A DNA stretch of 64,000 nt from Rubrobacteraceae bacterium (lineage in GTDB: Bacteria; Actinomycetota; Rubrobacteria; Rubrobacterales; Rubrobacteraceae). The notes under the pieces are model-generated. The model was not told the DNA's origin and made no database searches. It worked only from the letters and a program-made list of their open reading frames with translations. The stretch covers positions 1-64,000 of the forward strand of contig JAUJNO010000013.1 in assembly GCA_030448125.1 (NCBI GenBank), read 5' to 3'. Shown piece after piece: positions 50,723 to 60,319 of this stretch (within the stretch, counting starts at the first letter, position 1; every line of letters starts with the position of its first letter). The translations under genes and the position numbers were made by a program.

Positions 50723-51520
50723 CTAGTGCTGCTCGTCGGCGTATATTGCCAGCTCTATGTAGATCTGCGTGAGTATAGCGAATATGTAGGCCTGAATTAT
50801 CGCGACGAAGATCTCGAACGCGTAGAACACGATCGTCAAGGGCACGGAGACGAGCGCCGCGAAGGTCCCCAAATACAGGATGAAGCCCAGAAACAGAAAG
50901 ATGATTATGTGCCCCGCCAGGATGTTGGCGTAGAGCCGCACAGCCAGCGTGAGCGGCCTGGTGACGAACTCCTGGAGGGCTTCGATAAAGAACATGAAAG
51001 GGACCATTACGATCTTGAACGGCATGCCCTCGGGCACGAAGTTCTTGAAGTAGGTCCCGACGCCGTTGCGCTTGATACCCACGGTGATGTAGATGATCAG
51101 CGTAAAGCTCGCCAGGACCATGGTGAAAGTGATGTTGCTCGTCACCGGGTAGGAGCCCGGAAAGAGCCCAATGATGTTTAGCACCAGCAAAAAGACGAAG
51201 AGGGAGAGCGTGTAGGGCAACCACCTCAGCCCCTCCTCGCCCATCTGCCCGGCTAGGTTTCTGCGCCCGAAGCCATAGAGTTCCTCCACGATCACCTGGT
51301 ACGCGCCGGGCCTGTTCTTGAGCGCCCTGCTCCCGATAAACAGGATCAGGAACGTCACCGCCGCCCCGATCCACAAGAACCAGATAATCTTGTTGATAGA
51401 CAGGTCGATGCCGAAGAGCTCGATATGTATGACCCAGGTCTCCTTGGCCTCCGACCAGGTGTGCAGGATCTCCTTCTGCAACTCTTCCTGGGTCAACCCC
51501 TGTGCCAGCGTATTCATCAA
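50723..51520 (-). CDS. atpB: ATP synthase subunit a
   Basis: Subunit a forms the proton half-channels. The 265-residue protein has five or six membrane helices, and the key arginine is in FVTRPLTLAVRLYANILAGHIIIFL. The C-terminal EIFVAIIQAYIFAILTQIYIELA is also conserved. It overlaps the subunit I-like gene by four bases. Confidence 0.95.
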   Translation of the reverse strand: MMNTLAQGLTQEELQKEILHTWSEAKETWVIHIELFGIDLSINKIIWFLWIGAAVTFLILFIGSRALKNRPGAYQVIVEELYGFGRRNLAGQMGEEGLRWLPYTLSLFVFLLVLNIIGLFPGSYPVTSNITFTMVLASFTLIIYITVGIKRNGVGTYFKNFVPEGMPFKIVMVPFMFFIEALQEFVTRPLTLAVRLYANILAGHIIIFLFLGFILYLGTFAALVSVPLTIVFYAFEIFVAIIQAYIFAILTQIYIELAIYADEQH

Positions 51521-51957
51521 GCCTCTACCCTCCGTTCCCTTTTTTCACGTTCCGGGCGCACGTCTGCGGCGCGTTTCGCCCTCGTACCGCCCAGCACTCT
51601 CGACACCCCCGGCAAGAGCACCACGTTCTCTGCCACGTAAACCGCGGCGAAGCCGAATAGCATAGGGGCCAGCAGCAGGAGACCCATGTACGCCGGTATA
51701 CCCAATGCCCCAGCTACGAAACCGTACCGTGCCGCAAACAAAGCCATCCCAAGCCCCCGCCACACGTTGGAGCGCGCGGTCAACATCGAGACGGTCGCCG
51801 CTATCGAGACGAAGCTCGCCGCGCCCATGCCCACGCCGTAGAGAAGCGACCCGGCGTAAATCGCGCCGTAGAGAGACCAGACGACCGCCCCCACCGGAGT
51901 CGCCCCCACGCATATCCAGGTCACATACCAGAGGGCCAGCCGCCAATGGGGGCTCAC
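51517..51957 (-). CDS. ATP synthase subunit I-like membrane protein
   Basis: The 146-residue protein has four hydrophobic helices and a basic tail (GGTRAKRAADVRPEREKRERR). Its position just before atpB and its hydropathy match AtpI, which helps c-ring assembly and Mg2+ supply in other bacteria. Sequence conservation in this family is low, so the call rests mainly on context. It overlaps both neighbours by four bases. Confidence 0.7.
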   Translation of the reverse strand: MSPHWRLALWYVTWICVGATPVGAVVWSLYGAIYAGSLLYGVGMGAASFVSIAATVSMLTARSNVWRGLGMALFAARYGFVAGALGIPAYMGLLLLAPMLFGFAAVYVAENVVLLPGVSRVLGGTRAKRAADVRPEREKRERRVEA

Positions 51958-52151
51958 CCGTTGCCCATGTTCTTGAGCGTCACGTACATGTAGTAGAGCC
52001 CCAGGGCGAATCCCGCCACGATGCCGAGCAGCAAGAACAGCGGGAGGGTCTCTAACAGTGTATCCGCCAGTAAACCGATGCCCCCGAGGGCCACCAGGAT
52101 AAGCAGGAGGGTTATTCCGAGTGCTATGGCTCGACCGTAGTTATTGCCCAT
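51954..52151 (-). CDS. AtpZ/AtpI-type small membrane protein
   Basis: I choose the ATG at 52151 after AGGAG, giving 65 residues with two membrane helices (ALGITLLLILVALGGIGLLADTLL and FLLLGIVAGFALGLYYMYVTLK). The second ends in a GLYYMYVTLKNM motif typical of AtpZ. AtpZ and AtpI form a putative Mg/Ca channel in other bacteria. It heads the atp operon. Confidence 0.7.
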   Translation of the reverse strand: MGNNYGRAIALGITLLLILVALGGIGLLADTLLETLPLFLLLGIVAGFALGLYYMYVTLKNMGNG

Positions 52152-52243
52152 AACGCTCCTGCAAAAACCGGTGTCTATCATTGCCAGAAGTGTACCCTAC
52201 TGCCCGAACTGTGGCAAATGGTTTCAAGCGTGTGTCGGTAGTA

Positions 52244-52744
52244 TCAATCGTTGTCTGATGCAAGCTGAACCATCCCGAGTCCCCCTTCGGCGGCGAGCTC
52301 CACGGCGAGCGGGTCCGGGTAGCCGCCGGTGTAGCGGACCTCCCCGATGCCGGCGTTCATGATCATCTTCACACACAACAGGCACGGCTGGTGGGTGCAG
52401 TAGAGGACGGAGTCACGCACCGACACCCCGTGGTAGGCCGCCTGAATGATGGCGTTCTGCTCGGCGTGGAGCGTGCGCTGGCAGCTCTCCCGACCGTCCA
52501 CGACCCGTATGAGACATCCGATGTCCTCGCAGTGCGGCATCCCGGAGGGACTCCCGTTGTAGCCGGTCGTGAGGATCCTCTTGTCCCGCACGACCACGGC
52601 CCCCACGGCCAACCGGGGACAGGTCGAGCGGGTCGCGACCTCGTGGGCGATGCGCATGAAGTACTCGTCCCAAGAAGGACGGGCCTTCTTCAGTGCGGCG
52701 TGCTGCCCGGAGGTGTCCACCGAAGGGTCCTTAAAGCGTTCCAT
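52244..52744 (-). CDS. comEB: Deoxycytidylate deaminase
   Basis: The enzyme converts dCMP to dUMP for thymidylate synthesis. The 166-residue protein carries the zinc motifs RTLHAEQNAIIQAA (HAE) and THQPCLLCVKMIMNAG (PCxxC), with CPRLAVGAVVVRDKRILTTGYNGSPSG upstream and an extra CEDIGCLIR loop. dCMP deaminase is preferred over cytidine deaminase by length and by the GYNGSPSGMPHC motif. It overlaps the end of upp. Confidence 0.9.
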   Translation of the reverse strand: MERFKDPSVDTSGQHAALKKARPSWDEYFMRIAHEVATRSTCPRLAVGAVVVRDKRILTTGYNGSPSGMPHCEDIGCLIRVVDGRESCQRTLHAEQNAIIQAAYHGVSVRDSVLYCTHQPCLLCVKMIMNAGIGEVRYTGGYPDPLAVELAAEGGLGMVQLASDND

Positions 52745-53366
52745 ACAAGCGGTCCCCCGCGTCGCCGAGACCCGGCACGATGAATGCCCGTTCGTCGAGC
52801 TCCGGGTCGACGGCGGCGGTGTAGAAGTTCGCGTCGGGGTGCTCTTTGGTTACCCGCTCGACACCGGGCGCCGCGGCCACGGCGTGCAGGCAGGAGATCC
52901 AACGCGCCCCGTACTCCTCGAGCTTGTCCAAAGTCGCGGAGAGGCTCCCCCCGGTCGCGAGCATCGGGTCCAATACCAGGACCAGATACTCCTCCAGGTT
53001 GCGGGGCAGGTTGACGTAGTACTCGACCGGCTCGGCGGTCGCCTCGTCCCGCTGCAGGCCCATGAAACCGACCGTCGCGTCGGGCAGCAGGGCCAGGGCC
53101 CCTTCGAGCATCCCGAGGCCGGCCCGCAGGACGGGCACGAGGCAGACCGGGCCGGAGATCTCCTCTACCTCCGTCTCCGCCAAGGGCGTCCTGACGCGCA
53201 CCGCGTTCGTCGGCATCGAGCGGGTGGCCTCGGCGACCACTATGAGGGCAAGCTCCTTCATCGCCTGCCTGAACTCCGGCGTGCGGGTGTTCTCGTCGCG
53301 CAAGGCCTTGAGCTTCTGGCGGACCAGCGGCCCGTCCACGACGTGCAGGTTCTTCGCCTCAAGCAT
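52731..53366 (-). CDS. upp: Uracil phosphoribosyltransferase
   Basis: Upp salvages uracil to UMP with PRPP. The 211 residues are full length. Visible are the R-N/D-E-x-T-x-T-x-E-F-R-x-A start ([18 protein letters not shown]), the [10 protein letters not shown] loop and the PRPP motif [25 protein letters not shown]. The C-terminal DAGDRLYGT uracil-binding segment is present. It is coupled to glyA (8-base overlap) and to comEB. Confidence 0.95.
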   Translation of the reverse strand: MLEAKNLHVVDGPLVRQKLKALRDENTRTPEFRQAMKELALIVVAEATRSMPTNAVRVRTPLAETEVEEISGPVCLVPVLRAGLGMLEGALALLPDATVGFMGLQRDEATAEPVEYYVNLPRNLEEYLVLVLDPMLATGGSLSATLDKLEEYGARWISCLHAVAAAPGVERVTKEHPDANFYTAAVDPELDERAFIVPGLGDAGDRLYGTL

Positions 53367-54579
53367 AGAGCGGGAAGGCCTCCGTCAGGGCCGTGACCCG
53401 ATCGCGCAGGCCGTCCGTCTCGCCGCGAGCGGCCTTAGCGATTATCTCGGAGATCTCGCGCATCTCCTCCTCGCCCATCCCGCGCGTGGTCATCGCCGCC
53501 GTCCCGAGCCGGACGCCGCTCGTCACGGTCGGCGGCTCGGGGTCGTTGGGGATCATGTTCTTGTTGCACGTCACGCCCACCTGGTCGAGGAGCTCCTCGA
53601 GGTCCTTGCCATTGGTGCCCGTGCCGCGCAGGTCTACGAGCATCAGGTGGTTGTCCGTGCCGCCGGAGACGAGGTTCAGGCCGCCCTCCATGAGCCCCTC
53701 GGCCATCGCCCTGCAGTTCTCGACGATCCTGCGGGCGTAGTCCTTGAACTCGGGTTGCAGTGCCTCGCCGAACGCGACCGCTTTGCCCGCGATGGCGTGC
53801 ATGAGGGGGCCACCCTGCATACCGGGGAAGACGCGGCTGTTGACCTTTTTGGCGAACTCCTCACGGCACAGGATCATGCCGCCCCGAGCGCCCCTCAAGG
53901 TCTTGTGTGTCGTGGTAGTAACGATCTCGCAGTAGGGCACCGGCGAAGGGTGAACGTCGGCGGCGACGAGCCCAGCGATGTGGGCCATGTCGGTGAGGAA
54001 GAACGCCCCGACCTCGTCGGCGATCTCGCGGAACCTATCGAAGTGGAGGACGCGCGGGTAGGCACTCGCCCCGGCGAGGATCAAACGCGGCCTCTCCCGC
54101 AAGGCGATCTCGCGCACCTCGTCGTAGTCGATGTACCCGTCCTCGCCGACCCCGTAGTGGACGAAGTCGTAGGTCCGGCCGGAGAAGTTGATCTTCATCC
54201 CATGCGTGAGGTGCCCGCCGTGCGCGAGGTCCATCGAGAGAACCTTGTCTCCCGGCTCGATCAGCGCCGCGTAAGCCGCCTCGTTCGCCTGACTCCCCGA
54301 GTGCGGCTGCACGTTTACGTGCTCCGTCCCGAAGATCTCCCTGGCCCGCTCGATGGCCAAAACCTCGACCTTGTCGACCTGCTCGCAGCCCCCGTAGTAC
54401 CTCTTCCCCGGATAGCCCTCCGCGTACTTGTTCGTCAACACCGAGCCCTGCGCCGCCAACACCGCCGGCGACGCGAAGTTCTCGCTGGCTATTAACTCGA
54501 TGGTCGTCCTCTGGCGCTCTAACTCCCCGTCGAGCGCCGCCTGAACCTCAGAATCAACCTCAGTATACGGGCCTATCAT
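53359..54579 (-). CDS. glyA: Serine hydroxymethyltransferase
   Basis: This PLP enzyme interconverts serine and glycine and supplies one-carbon units. The 406-residue protein contains [41 protein letters not shown], the PLP region [42 protein letters not shown] with the Schiff-base lysine in THKTLRG, and [20 protein letters not shown]. The roughly 175-base leader upstream holds no recognised riboswitch. Confidence 0.95.
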   Translation of the reverse strand: MIGPYTEVDSEVQAALDGELERQRTTIELIASENFASPAVLAAQGSVLTNKYAEGYPGKRYYGGCEQVDKVEVLAIERAREIFGTEHVNVQPHSGSQANEAAYAALIEPGDKVLSMDLAHGGHLTHGMKINFSGRTYDFVHYGVGEDGYIDYDEVREIALRERPRLILAGASAYPRVLHFDRFREIADEVGAFFLTDMAHIAGLVAADVHPSPVPYCEIVTTTTHKTLRGARGGMILCREEFAKKVNSRVFPGMQGGPLMHAIAGKAVAFGEALQPEFKDYARRIVENCRAMAEGLMEGGLNLVSGGTDNHLMLVDLRGTGTNGKDLEELLDQVGVTCNKNMIPNDPEPPTVTSGVRLGTAAMTTRGMGEEEMREISEIIAKAARGETDGLRDRVTALTEAFPLYA

Positions 54580-54755
54580 TTTGTACCTCTCCTTCAGGTT
54601 TAGTAGGTCTACTGGATATTACTGACGGGGATACGGACCTCCCGTGCGTTCTCCCGATGAGCGGCCGGGCTTCGTGGTGTGAGGGTTTGTAGCCGCTTTA
54701 CAGCCTCCCGACCGTTGCGTACTTGAGCGGAGTATAAACGCTGCCCGCGAAGCCC

Positions 54756-55355
54756 TCAAACGGTAAAGGGAGGGTGGACGGGGGGATCGGCCTGCTCTTC
54801 GGCAAGCCGAAGCAGCGCGATCTCCGTGAGTTCCGCGCTGGGTCTGAGAAGTTGGGCCCTTTCCCCAGAGAGGTGTACCACTGCCGAAGCCTCCCCACTT
54901 CCCGGCGTTCCGGGAACAACGAAGTCCACCGCATCGGCCACACGTGGATCCACGTGCTTGAGCGCCGTGGGGGCTGGTTTGCCGGTGAGGTTCGCACTCG
55001 TGGCGTACATCGCTGCCCCATGTGCGAATACCTCCTGGATGGCGGAGTGGTTCGGCACTCTCAGACCGATGGTTCCGCCATTCTCGGTGTCGAATACCAG
55101 CGTAAGCGGGCCGGGCCAAAAGCGTTCCGCCAGAGTCCAGGCAAACGACGGTACCTCCCTAAATCTGAGGAATGCACTCTCCACGGAGGAGCAGAGCATG
55201 GCGATGGGCTTGTCGGGGTCGCGGCCTTTTATCTCGAACATCCGCGAAAGCCCGGCCTCCCCCGCCACGAGCCCGACGACCGTCTCCGTCGGCATGAGCC
55301 CTACTTTGCCCTCGCGTAGAAGATCCGCGGCCTTCCAGGCGGAGACTAGCTTCAA
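54756..55355 (-). CDS. tsaC: Threonylcarbamoyl-AMP synthase (TsaC/Sua5/YrdC)
   Basis: The enzyme makes threonylcarbamoyl-AMP for t6A37 tRNA modification. The 199-residue protein has the YrdC fold: VGLMPTETVVGLVAGE, the KGRDPDKPIAMLCSS motif, FWPGPLTLVF and YATSANLTGKPAPT (SxN). There is no Sua5 C-terminal domain. It overlaps the prmC stop by four bases. Confidence 0.93.
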   Translation of the reverse strand: MKLVSAWKAADLLREGKVGLMPTETVVGLVAGEAGLSRMFEIKGRDPDKPIAMLCSSVESAFLRFREVPSFAWTLAERFWPGPLTLVFDTENGGTIGLRVPNHSAIQEVFAHGAAMYATSANLTGKPAPTALKHVDPRVADAVDFVVPGTPGSGEASAVVHLSGERAQLLRPSAELTEIALLRLAEEQADPPVHPPFTV

Positions 55356-56218
55356 CGCCTGGTTCCCGACCGCAACAGACCGGACCGAGGCGTGCCGGTA
55401 AGATCCACACGCGTTCCCAGCGGCGCGTAACCGGCGCGTCGCCCGAGCTCGAGCACGTCTTCCGCCTGCCCATCCCCCACCTCCAGTACCACGTCCGCCC
55501 CGTCCGCCAGCAGCGGTCCGGCCTCGGCAAAGATGCGCCGGTAGAAACCGAGGCCGTCGGGACCGCCGTCGAGCGCGGCACGCGGGTCCCAGTCGCGGAC
55601 CTCGGGGGTGAGCTTCGGGATGTCCGCGCTCCTCACGTAGGGCGGGTTGGAGACGAGCAGGTCGACGCAGCCTTCGAGGACGTCGAGGCCGCGAGCCAGG
55701 TCCGCGCGGTGGAACTGAACCTTCGTTCCAGCCCGCGCCGCGTTGCGGCGAGCGATCCGGAGTGCGCCCTCCGATTGATCGGTAGCGTGGACTTCGCAGG
55801 AGGGACGCTCTTGGGCGATGGAGACGGCTATCACGCCGGAGCCGGTACCGACGTCGAGGACGCGACTAAAGCCGCCCCCGCGATCCACGACTTCGAGGGC
55901 GGCGTCCACGACGCTCTCGGTGTCGGGGCGTGGGATCAGGGCGTGCTCGTCGAGATCTAGCCGCAGGTTGCGGAAGTAGGCGTAGCCGAGTATGCGCTGC
56001 ACGGGCTCGCGTTCCAGGCGGCGTGAGACCCAGGCCTCGTAGAGTGCCGCCTGCTCTCTGGTTAGCGACTCCGGGTAAAAGGCAAGCTCACTCCTCCTCA
56101 CGCCTAGTAGCTCGGCGAGGAGCACCTCGGCGGAGGCGACCGGCTCGGGGACGCCCGCGTTTTCGAGCCTTTCGGCGGCTTCCCAAGCGAGTTGGCGGGC
56201 GCTAGCTAACGCTCGCAT
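55352..56218 (-). CDS. prmC: Release factor glutamine methyltransferase PrmC
   Basis: PrmC methylates the GGQ glutamine of RF1 and RF2. The 288-residue protein has an N-terminal helical domain (PVASAEVLLAELLGVRRSELAFYPE, PVQRILGYAYFRNLRLDLDEHALIPRPDTE) and the SAM domain with VLDVGTGSGVIAVSIA and the NPPY motif in LLVSNPPYVRS. It follows its substrate gene prfA by about 20 bases, the usual arrangement. Confidence 0.95.
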   Translation of the reverse strand: MRALASARQLAWEAAERLENAGVPEPVASAEVLLAELLGVRRSELAFYPESLTREQAALYEAWVSRRLEREPVQRILGYAYFRNLRLDLDEHALIPRPDTESVVDAALEVVDRGGGFSRVLDVGTGSGVIAVSIAQERPSCEVHATDQSEGALRIARRNAARAGTKVQFHRADLARGLDVLEGCVDLLVSNPPYVRSADIPKLTPEVRDWDPRAALDGGPDGLGFYRRIFAEAGPLLADGADVVLEVGDGQAEDVLELGRRAGYAPLGTRVDLTGTPRSGLLRSGTRR

Positions 56219-56237
56219 GCGCGCCAGTCTACATCCC

Positions 56238-57332
56238 TTAGCCGGGAGTTTCGGCGGCCTCGGCGGCGAGGCGGTCGGACCGCTCCTTGGCGGCCAGAGC
56301 CTGAGTGAACTCTTCGAGGTCGCCGCCGAGGGTGGCCTCCAGGCTATGGGAGGTCACGCCCACACGGTGGTCGGTGATGCGGCTCTGGGGGAAGTTGTAG
56401 GTGCGGACCTTCGCCGAGCGGTCGCCGGAGCCGACCTGGGCCAGCCTGAGGGCGCCCTCCTGCTCCTGGCGCTCGCGCATCTCACGCTCGAGAAGGCGCG
56501 ACCTGAGTATCCTCATCGCCTGCTCCTTGTTCTGGAGCTGGCTCTTCTCGTCCTGGCACGTGACCACGAGGCCGGTGGGCTTGTGCGTAATCCTGACCGC
56601 CGAATCCGTCGTGTTCACGCTCTGCCCGCCGGGGCCGCTTGAACGGTAAACGTCGATCTCGAGGTCGTTCTGGGCCACCGCAACCTCCACCTCCTCGGCC
56701 TCCGGCAGCACCGCCACCGTCGCGGTCGAGGTGTGGATGCGGCCCTGGCTCTCGGTCTTTGGTACACGTTGAACCCGGTGCGTGCCGCCTTCATGCTTGA
56801 ACGTCGAGTAGGCGCCGTCACCCTCGATCTCAACTATAACCTCTTTGTAGCCTCCAACTTCGGCCGGGTTCGAGGAGAGAGTGCGGTGCTTGAAGCCGAG
56901 GCGATCGGCGTAGCGAGTGTACATCTCGTAGATCTCGCCGGCGAAGAGAGAGGCCTCGTCGCCGCCGGCGGCGGCCCTTATCTCCAGGATCACGTCCTTA
57001 TCGTCGTTCGGGTCACGGTCGATGAGCTCGGCCCGTATCTTCTCGGTTAGCTCCTCGACTCTTTTCTCGGCCGCCTGAGCCTCTTCGGTAAAGAACTCCC
57101 TCTCTTCCACCGAATCGGCCATCGGGATCAACTCCCGTGCCTCCCGGGCCTCCTCGGTGGCGTCGAGCAGCCCCTGGGACCACTCGGCGCCCCGTCTCAT
57201 CTTCGCGTGCTCCCGGGCAACCTCGGCGAAACGGCGCTGGTCGGAGTGGATGTTCGGGTCCGAGAGCTCGTCCGCGAGCGCCTTGTGGCGCGCGAGCATC
57301 TCCCCGGCAAGTTTCAGTACCTGTTGATCCAT
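56238..57332 (-). CDS. prfA: Peptide chain release factor 1
   Basis: RF1 reads UAG and UAA. The 364-residue protein has the PxT tripeptide region as RVPKTESQGRIHTSTATVAVLPE (Pro-Lys-Thr where many have PAT or PVT) and the GGQ in SSGPGGQSVNTTDSAVRITH near residue 233. It lies between the DUF1385 gene and prmC, with prmC only about 20 bases downstream. Confidence 0.95.
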   Translation of the reverse strand: MDQQVLKLAGEMLARHKALADELSDPNIHSDQRRFAEVAREHAKMRRGAEWSQGLLDATEEAREARELIPMADSVEEREFFTEEAQAAEKRVEELTEKIRAELIDRDPNDDKDVILEIRAAAGGDEASLFAGEIYEMYTRYADRLGFKHRTLSSNPAEVGGYKEVIVEIEGDGAYSTFKHEGGTHRVQRVPKTESQGRIHTSTATVAVLPEAEEVEVAVAQNDLEIDVYRSSGPGGQSVNTTDSAVRITHKPTGLVVTCQDEKSQLQNKEQAMRILRSRLLEREMRERQEQEGALRLAQVGSGDRSAKVRTYNFPQSRITDHRVGVTSHSLEATLGGDLEEFTQALAAKERSDRLAAEAAETPG

Positions 57333-57378
57333 GTGTTCCTAAGCTACTGCTAAATCGTTGATTCTTCTAAGGTTGCTT

Positions 57379-58290
57379 CTAAATTACCAGTTGGCCCGTG
57401 GCGTCGGGCTTTATGCTGGCCTCTTCTTCCTTCGCGAGGACCTTCTTCAGGGAGGCCATCGCGACCTCTACCTGATCGTCCGTGGGTTCGCGAGTCGTTA
57501 GCTTTTGGAGCTGCAAACCCGGCCAGATCAGGGCTTTGACCACGGGGTTACCCTGGTTGCGGGCACTCCACATAATGAACTCGAAGCCGATGCCCGCGAC
57601 GAGCGGGATGACTACGACGCGGCTCGCGACCGCCTCGACCCACCAGTCGATAGGGAGCAGGCTGAACACCAGGATGCTCAGGACCAGCACGTAGAGGATG
57701 AAGCTCGTCCCGCAGCGGACGTGGCTCGTGTCTAGCTTGCGGGCGTTCTCGGGGACCAGCTCCTCGCCCCTCTCGTAGACCTTTATGGCCTTGTGCTCCG
57801 CGCCGTGGTAGGCGAAGAAGCGTTTGATGTCCTTGCTCACCGCGGTAATACCGACGAGGTACAACATAAAGATCCCGATCCGAATCGCCCCCTCCACGAG
57901 GTTGAAGAGGATCGGGTTATCGATGCTGTTGCCTATCAGCCATCCGACGCCCTTCGTCCCCAGGACGGGCGCGGCGAGGAAGAGCAAGAACGCGAGAACG
58001 AGCCCGAAGATCATCGTCCCCACGACCTCCTTTTTGGAGAGGTCCTCTTCCTCGCCCAGGGCTATGTTGGTCGAGAGGGTCAGCGCCTTCATGCCGAGCC
58101 AGAGGGTCTCGCCAAGCGAGAGGAAACCTCTGATCACCGGGAGCCTGAAGAGCTTGCTCTTCTTGGTTACCGAGTTGAACGGCTCCGCCTGGACGTCCAT
58201 GTCGCCCGTCGGCGTCCTGACCGCCATCCCCCAGAAGTTGGGGGAGCGCATCAGTACGCCCTCCATTATTGCCTGTCCGCCGACCCTCAT
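57379..58290 (-). CDS. DUF1385 membrane protein
   Basis: The 303-residue protein is a full-length DUF1385 member: GGQAIMEGVLMRSPNFWGMAVRTPTGDM at the N-terminus, then four to six membrane helices and the segment FFAYHGAEHKAIKVYERGEEL, with histidines that might bind metal. RCGTSFILYVLVLSILVFSL follows. The function is unknown; the gene is nearly always found between rpmE and prfA in Firmicutes and Actinobacteria. Confidence 0.9.
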   Translation of the reverse strand: MRVGGQAIMEGVLMRSPNFWGMAVRTPTGDMDVQAEPFNSVTKKSKLFRLPVIRGFLSLGETLWLGMKALTLSTNIALGEEEDLSKKEVVGTMIFGLVLAFLLFLAAPVLGTKGVGWLIGNSIDNPILFNLVEGAIRIGIFMLYLVGITAVSKDIKRFFAYHGAEHKAIKVYERGEELVPENARKLDTSHVRCGTSFILYVLVLSILVFSLLPIDWWVEAVASRVVVIPLVAGIGFEFIMWSARNQGNPVVKALIWPGLQLQKLTTREPTDDQVEVAMASLKKVLAKEEEASIKPDATGQLVI

Positions 58291-58328
58291 CTCACTCCCC
58301 TACCTTCTCGGTCTCCTATCTCGCGGGT

Positions 58329-58544
58329 TTATTGTCTGCCCTGGCGGGCCTGGCGGTTCCTGAACCGCTGCACCCTACCGCCGGTGTCCACTATGCGCTG
58401 CTTGCCCGTGTAGAACGGGTGGCAGTTCGAGCAGATATCCACCGAGATCGCCTCCCCCGCCGTCGAGCGGGTCTCGAAGTCGGTGCCGCAACTGGTGCAA
58501 TGCACCCGCGTGGTCGTGTACTCAGGATGTACCCCAGTCTTCAT
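58329..58544 (-). CDS. rpmE: Ribosomal protein bL31, zinc-binding form
   Basis: The 71-residue protein has the bL31 zinc ligands in [10 protein letters not shown] and [26 protein letters not shown], the C+ type. Under zinc limitation many actinobacteria replace this form with a zinc-free paralogue, not seen here. It follows rho by about 120 bases. Confidence 0.95.
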   Translation of the reverse strand: MKTGVHPEYTTTRVHCTSCGTDFETRSTAGEAISVDICSNCHPFYTGKQRIVDTGGRVQRFRNRQARQGRQ

Positions 58545-58661
58545 CTAAAACCTCCGTCTGCTATCAACACTACTCGCTTATTCTATCTCGCCTGAAAGGA
58601 ATGCGGAGAGGGCGGCCGCGAGCCTCCGCCGGCCGCGACCGCCCCGTTGCTGGAAGCCGCC

Positions 58662-60254
58662 CTAACCGCGGACGCGCTGCAACTCGCGCAGGAACTCGGC
58701 GTTGGTGCGGGTCTCCTTGAGCTTGGCGATAAGGAGCTCTATCTTCGCCGAGGAGTCGAGGGCATTGAGGATGCTGCGGACCTGCCAGACCCGCTGGGCC
58801 TCGGCGGACTCCATGAGGAGCTCCTCCTTGCGCGTGCCCGAGTCCTCGATGTTGATGGATGGGTAGATCCGCTTGTTCGCGAGCTTGCGCTCCAGGTGGA
58901 TCTCCATGTTGCCCGTGCCTTTGAACTCCTCGTAGATGACCTCGTCCATCCGGCTCCCGGTCTCGACGAGCGCGCTCGCGATGATCGTCAACGACCCGCC
59001 GTTCTCGATGTTCCTCGCCGCGCCGAAGAACTTTTTCGGCGGGTAGAGCGCCGCCGAGTCCACACCACCGGAGAGGATACGCCCCGAAGCCGGAGCCGCG
59101 AGGTTGTAAGCCCTCGCGAGGCGCGTGATCGAGTCTAGCAACACGACCACGTCCTCGCCCTCCTCGACGAGCCGCTTGACCCGCTCGAGGATGAGCTCGG
59201 CGACGGCTATGTGGTTGTCAGCGGGCTGGTCGAAGGTAGAGGAGACGACCGTTGCCTCTTCGACGCTGCGCTCCCAGTCGGTGACCTCCTCCGGACGCTC
59301 GTCGGCCAGGAGGACGAAGAGCTTGACCTCCGGGTAGTTTGCCGCGATGGACTGAGCGACCTGCTTGAGGATCGTGGTCTTTCCGGCCTTCGGCGGCGAG
59401 ACGATGAGACCGCGCTGGCCCTTACCTATGGGAGCCACGAGGTCCACGACGCGCGGGGCTATGTCGTTCGGCTTCCACTCCAGGCGCAGGCGCTCCATCG
59501 GATAGAGCGGCGTCAGGTCGTCGAAGTTGGTCCGGTAGCGGCCCTTCTGGGGCTCGTTACCGTTGACCAACTCTATCCTGACCAGGGCCGGGTACTTCTC
59601 GCCGTCGCGGGCCGGCCGGATCTGGCCGACCACGTGGTCCCCGCGCCTGAGGTTGAACCGCTTTATCTGCGAGGTCGAGACGTACACGTCGCCCTTGCCC
59701 TGACTGTAGCCGTTCGTCCGCAGGAAACCGAACCCGTCCGGTAATACGTCGAGGATGCCACTCTGGCCCTGGCCTTCCTGCTGGCGCCCGTCCTGGCGTT
59801 CGCCCCTCTCCCGACGCCCGTCCCGGCGCTGCTCGCCCTGCCTGTCGGCCTGCCGATCGGCACCCTTGTCGCGGCCCCGCTGCTGCTGGCGGCGCTGCTC
59901 GACCTCCTCCGGGCTCGCGATGGCCGTGTCGGCCTCGCCGAAGGGGTCCATGTGCATCTCGGTGGCCTCGGGCGCCGCGGGCGTTACCGGCTCCACCGGC
60001 GCAGCCGACGTGGTTTCGCCGTTGCCGGTAGCGCCATTGGTGCCGGTCTCCGGGGCCAGAGTAGAGGCAGTCTCACCGCCGTTGGTGGTTACCCCAGTCG
60101 CCGGCTGGCCGACGGCCTGTTCGGTGGCGGTCTGGTAGATCAACTCCGCCAGCTGAGGCTTGCGGTACTTGCGGTACTGCTCGATGCCGAGCTGAGCGGC
60201 GATCTGGTGCAGATCGCTCAAGGGCTTGCGTTCAAGGGTGGAGAGCTCCGTCAT
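58662..60254 (-). CDS. rho: Transcription termination factor Rho
   Basis: Rho is a hexameric RNA helicase. The 530-residue protein has the N-terminal Rho_N motif ([28 protein letters not shown]), then a low-complexity region of about 110 residues rich in Gln, Arg, Gly and Asp, the cold-shock RNA-binding domain ([18 protein letters not shown]) and the ATPase core with [37 protein letters not shown] and [16 protein letters not shown]. The Arg/Gln-rich insertion is usual for actinobacterial Rho. Confidence 0.95.
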   Translation of the reverse strand: MTELSTLERKPLSDLHQIAAQLGIEQYRKYRKPQLAELIYQTATEQAVGQPATGVTTNGGETASTLAPETGTNGATGNGETTSAAPVEPVTPAAPEATEMHMDPFGEADTAIASPEEVEQRRQQQRGRDKGADRQADRQGEQRRDGRRERGERQDGRQQEGQGQSGILDVLPDGFGFLRTNGYSQGKGDVYVSTSQIKRFNLRRGDHVVGQIRPARDGEKYPALVRIELVNGNEPQKGRYRTNFDDLTPLYPMERLRLEWKPNDIAPRVVDLVAPIGKGQRGLIVSPPKAGKTTILKQVAQSIAANYPEVKLFVLLADERPEEVTDWERSVEEATVVSSTFDQPADNHIAVAELILERVKRLVEEGEDVVVLLDSITRLARAYNLAAPASGRILSGGVDSAALYPPKKFFGAARNIENGGSLTIIASALVETGSRMDEVIYEEFKGTGNMEIHLERKLANKRIYPSINIEDSGTRKEELLMESAEAQRVWQVRSILNALDSSAKIELLIAKLKETRTNAEFLRELQRVRG

Positions 60255-60319
60255 GCTCGTCTTCCTCTCTCGTTACAGTATATAAAGGTCTTTCTCAAGT
60301 GCTTCTCGCTAATGTTTTC

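Noticed and set aside
54580..54755. Glycine or tetrahydrofolate riboswitch upstream of glyA
   Set aside because: I could not match the conserved cores of either class. A covariance-model search would decide.
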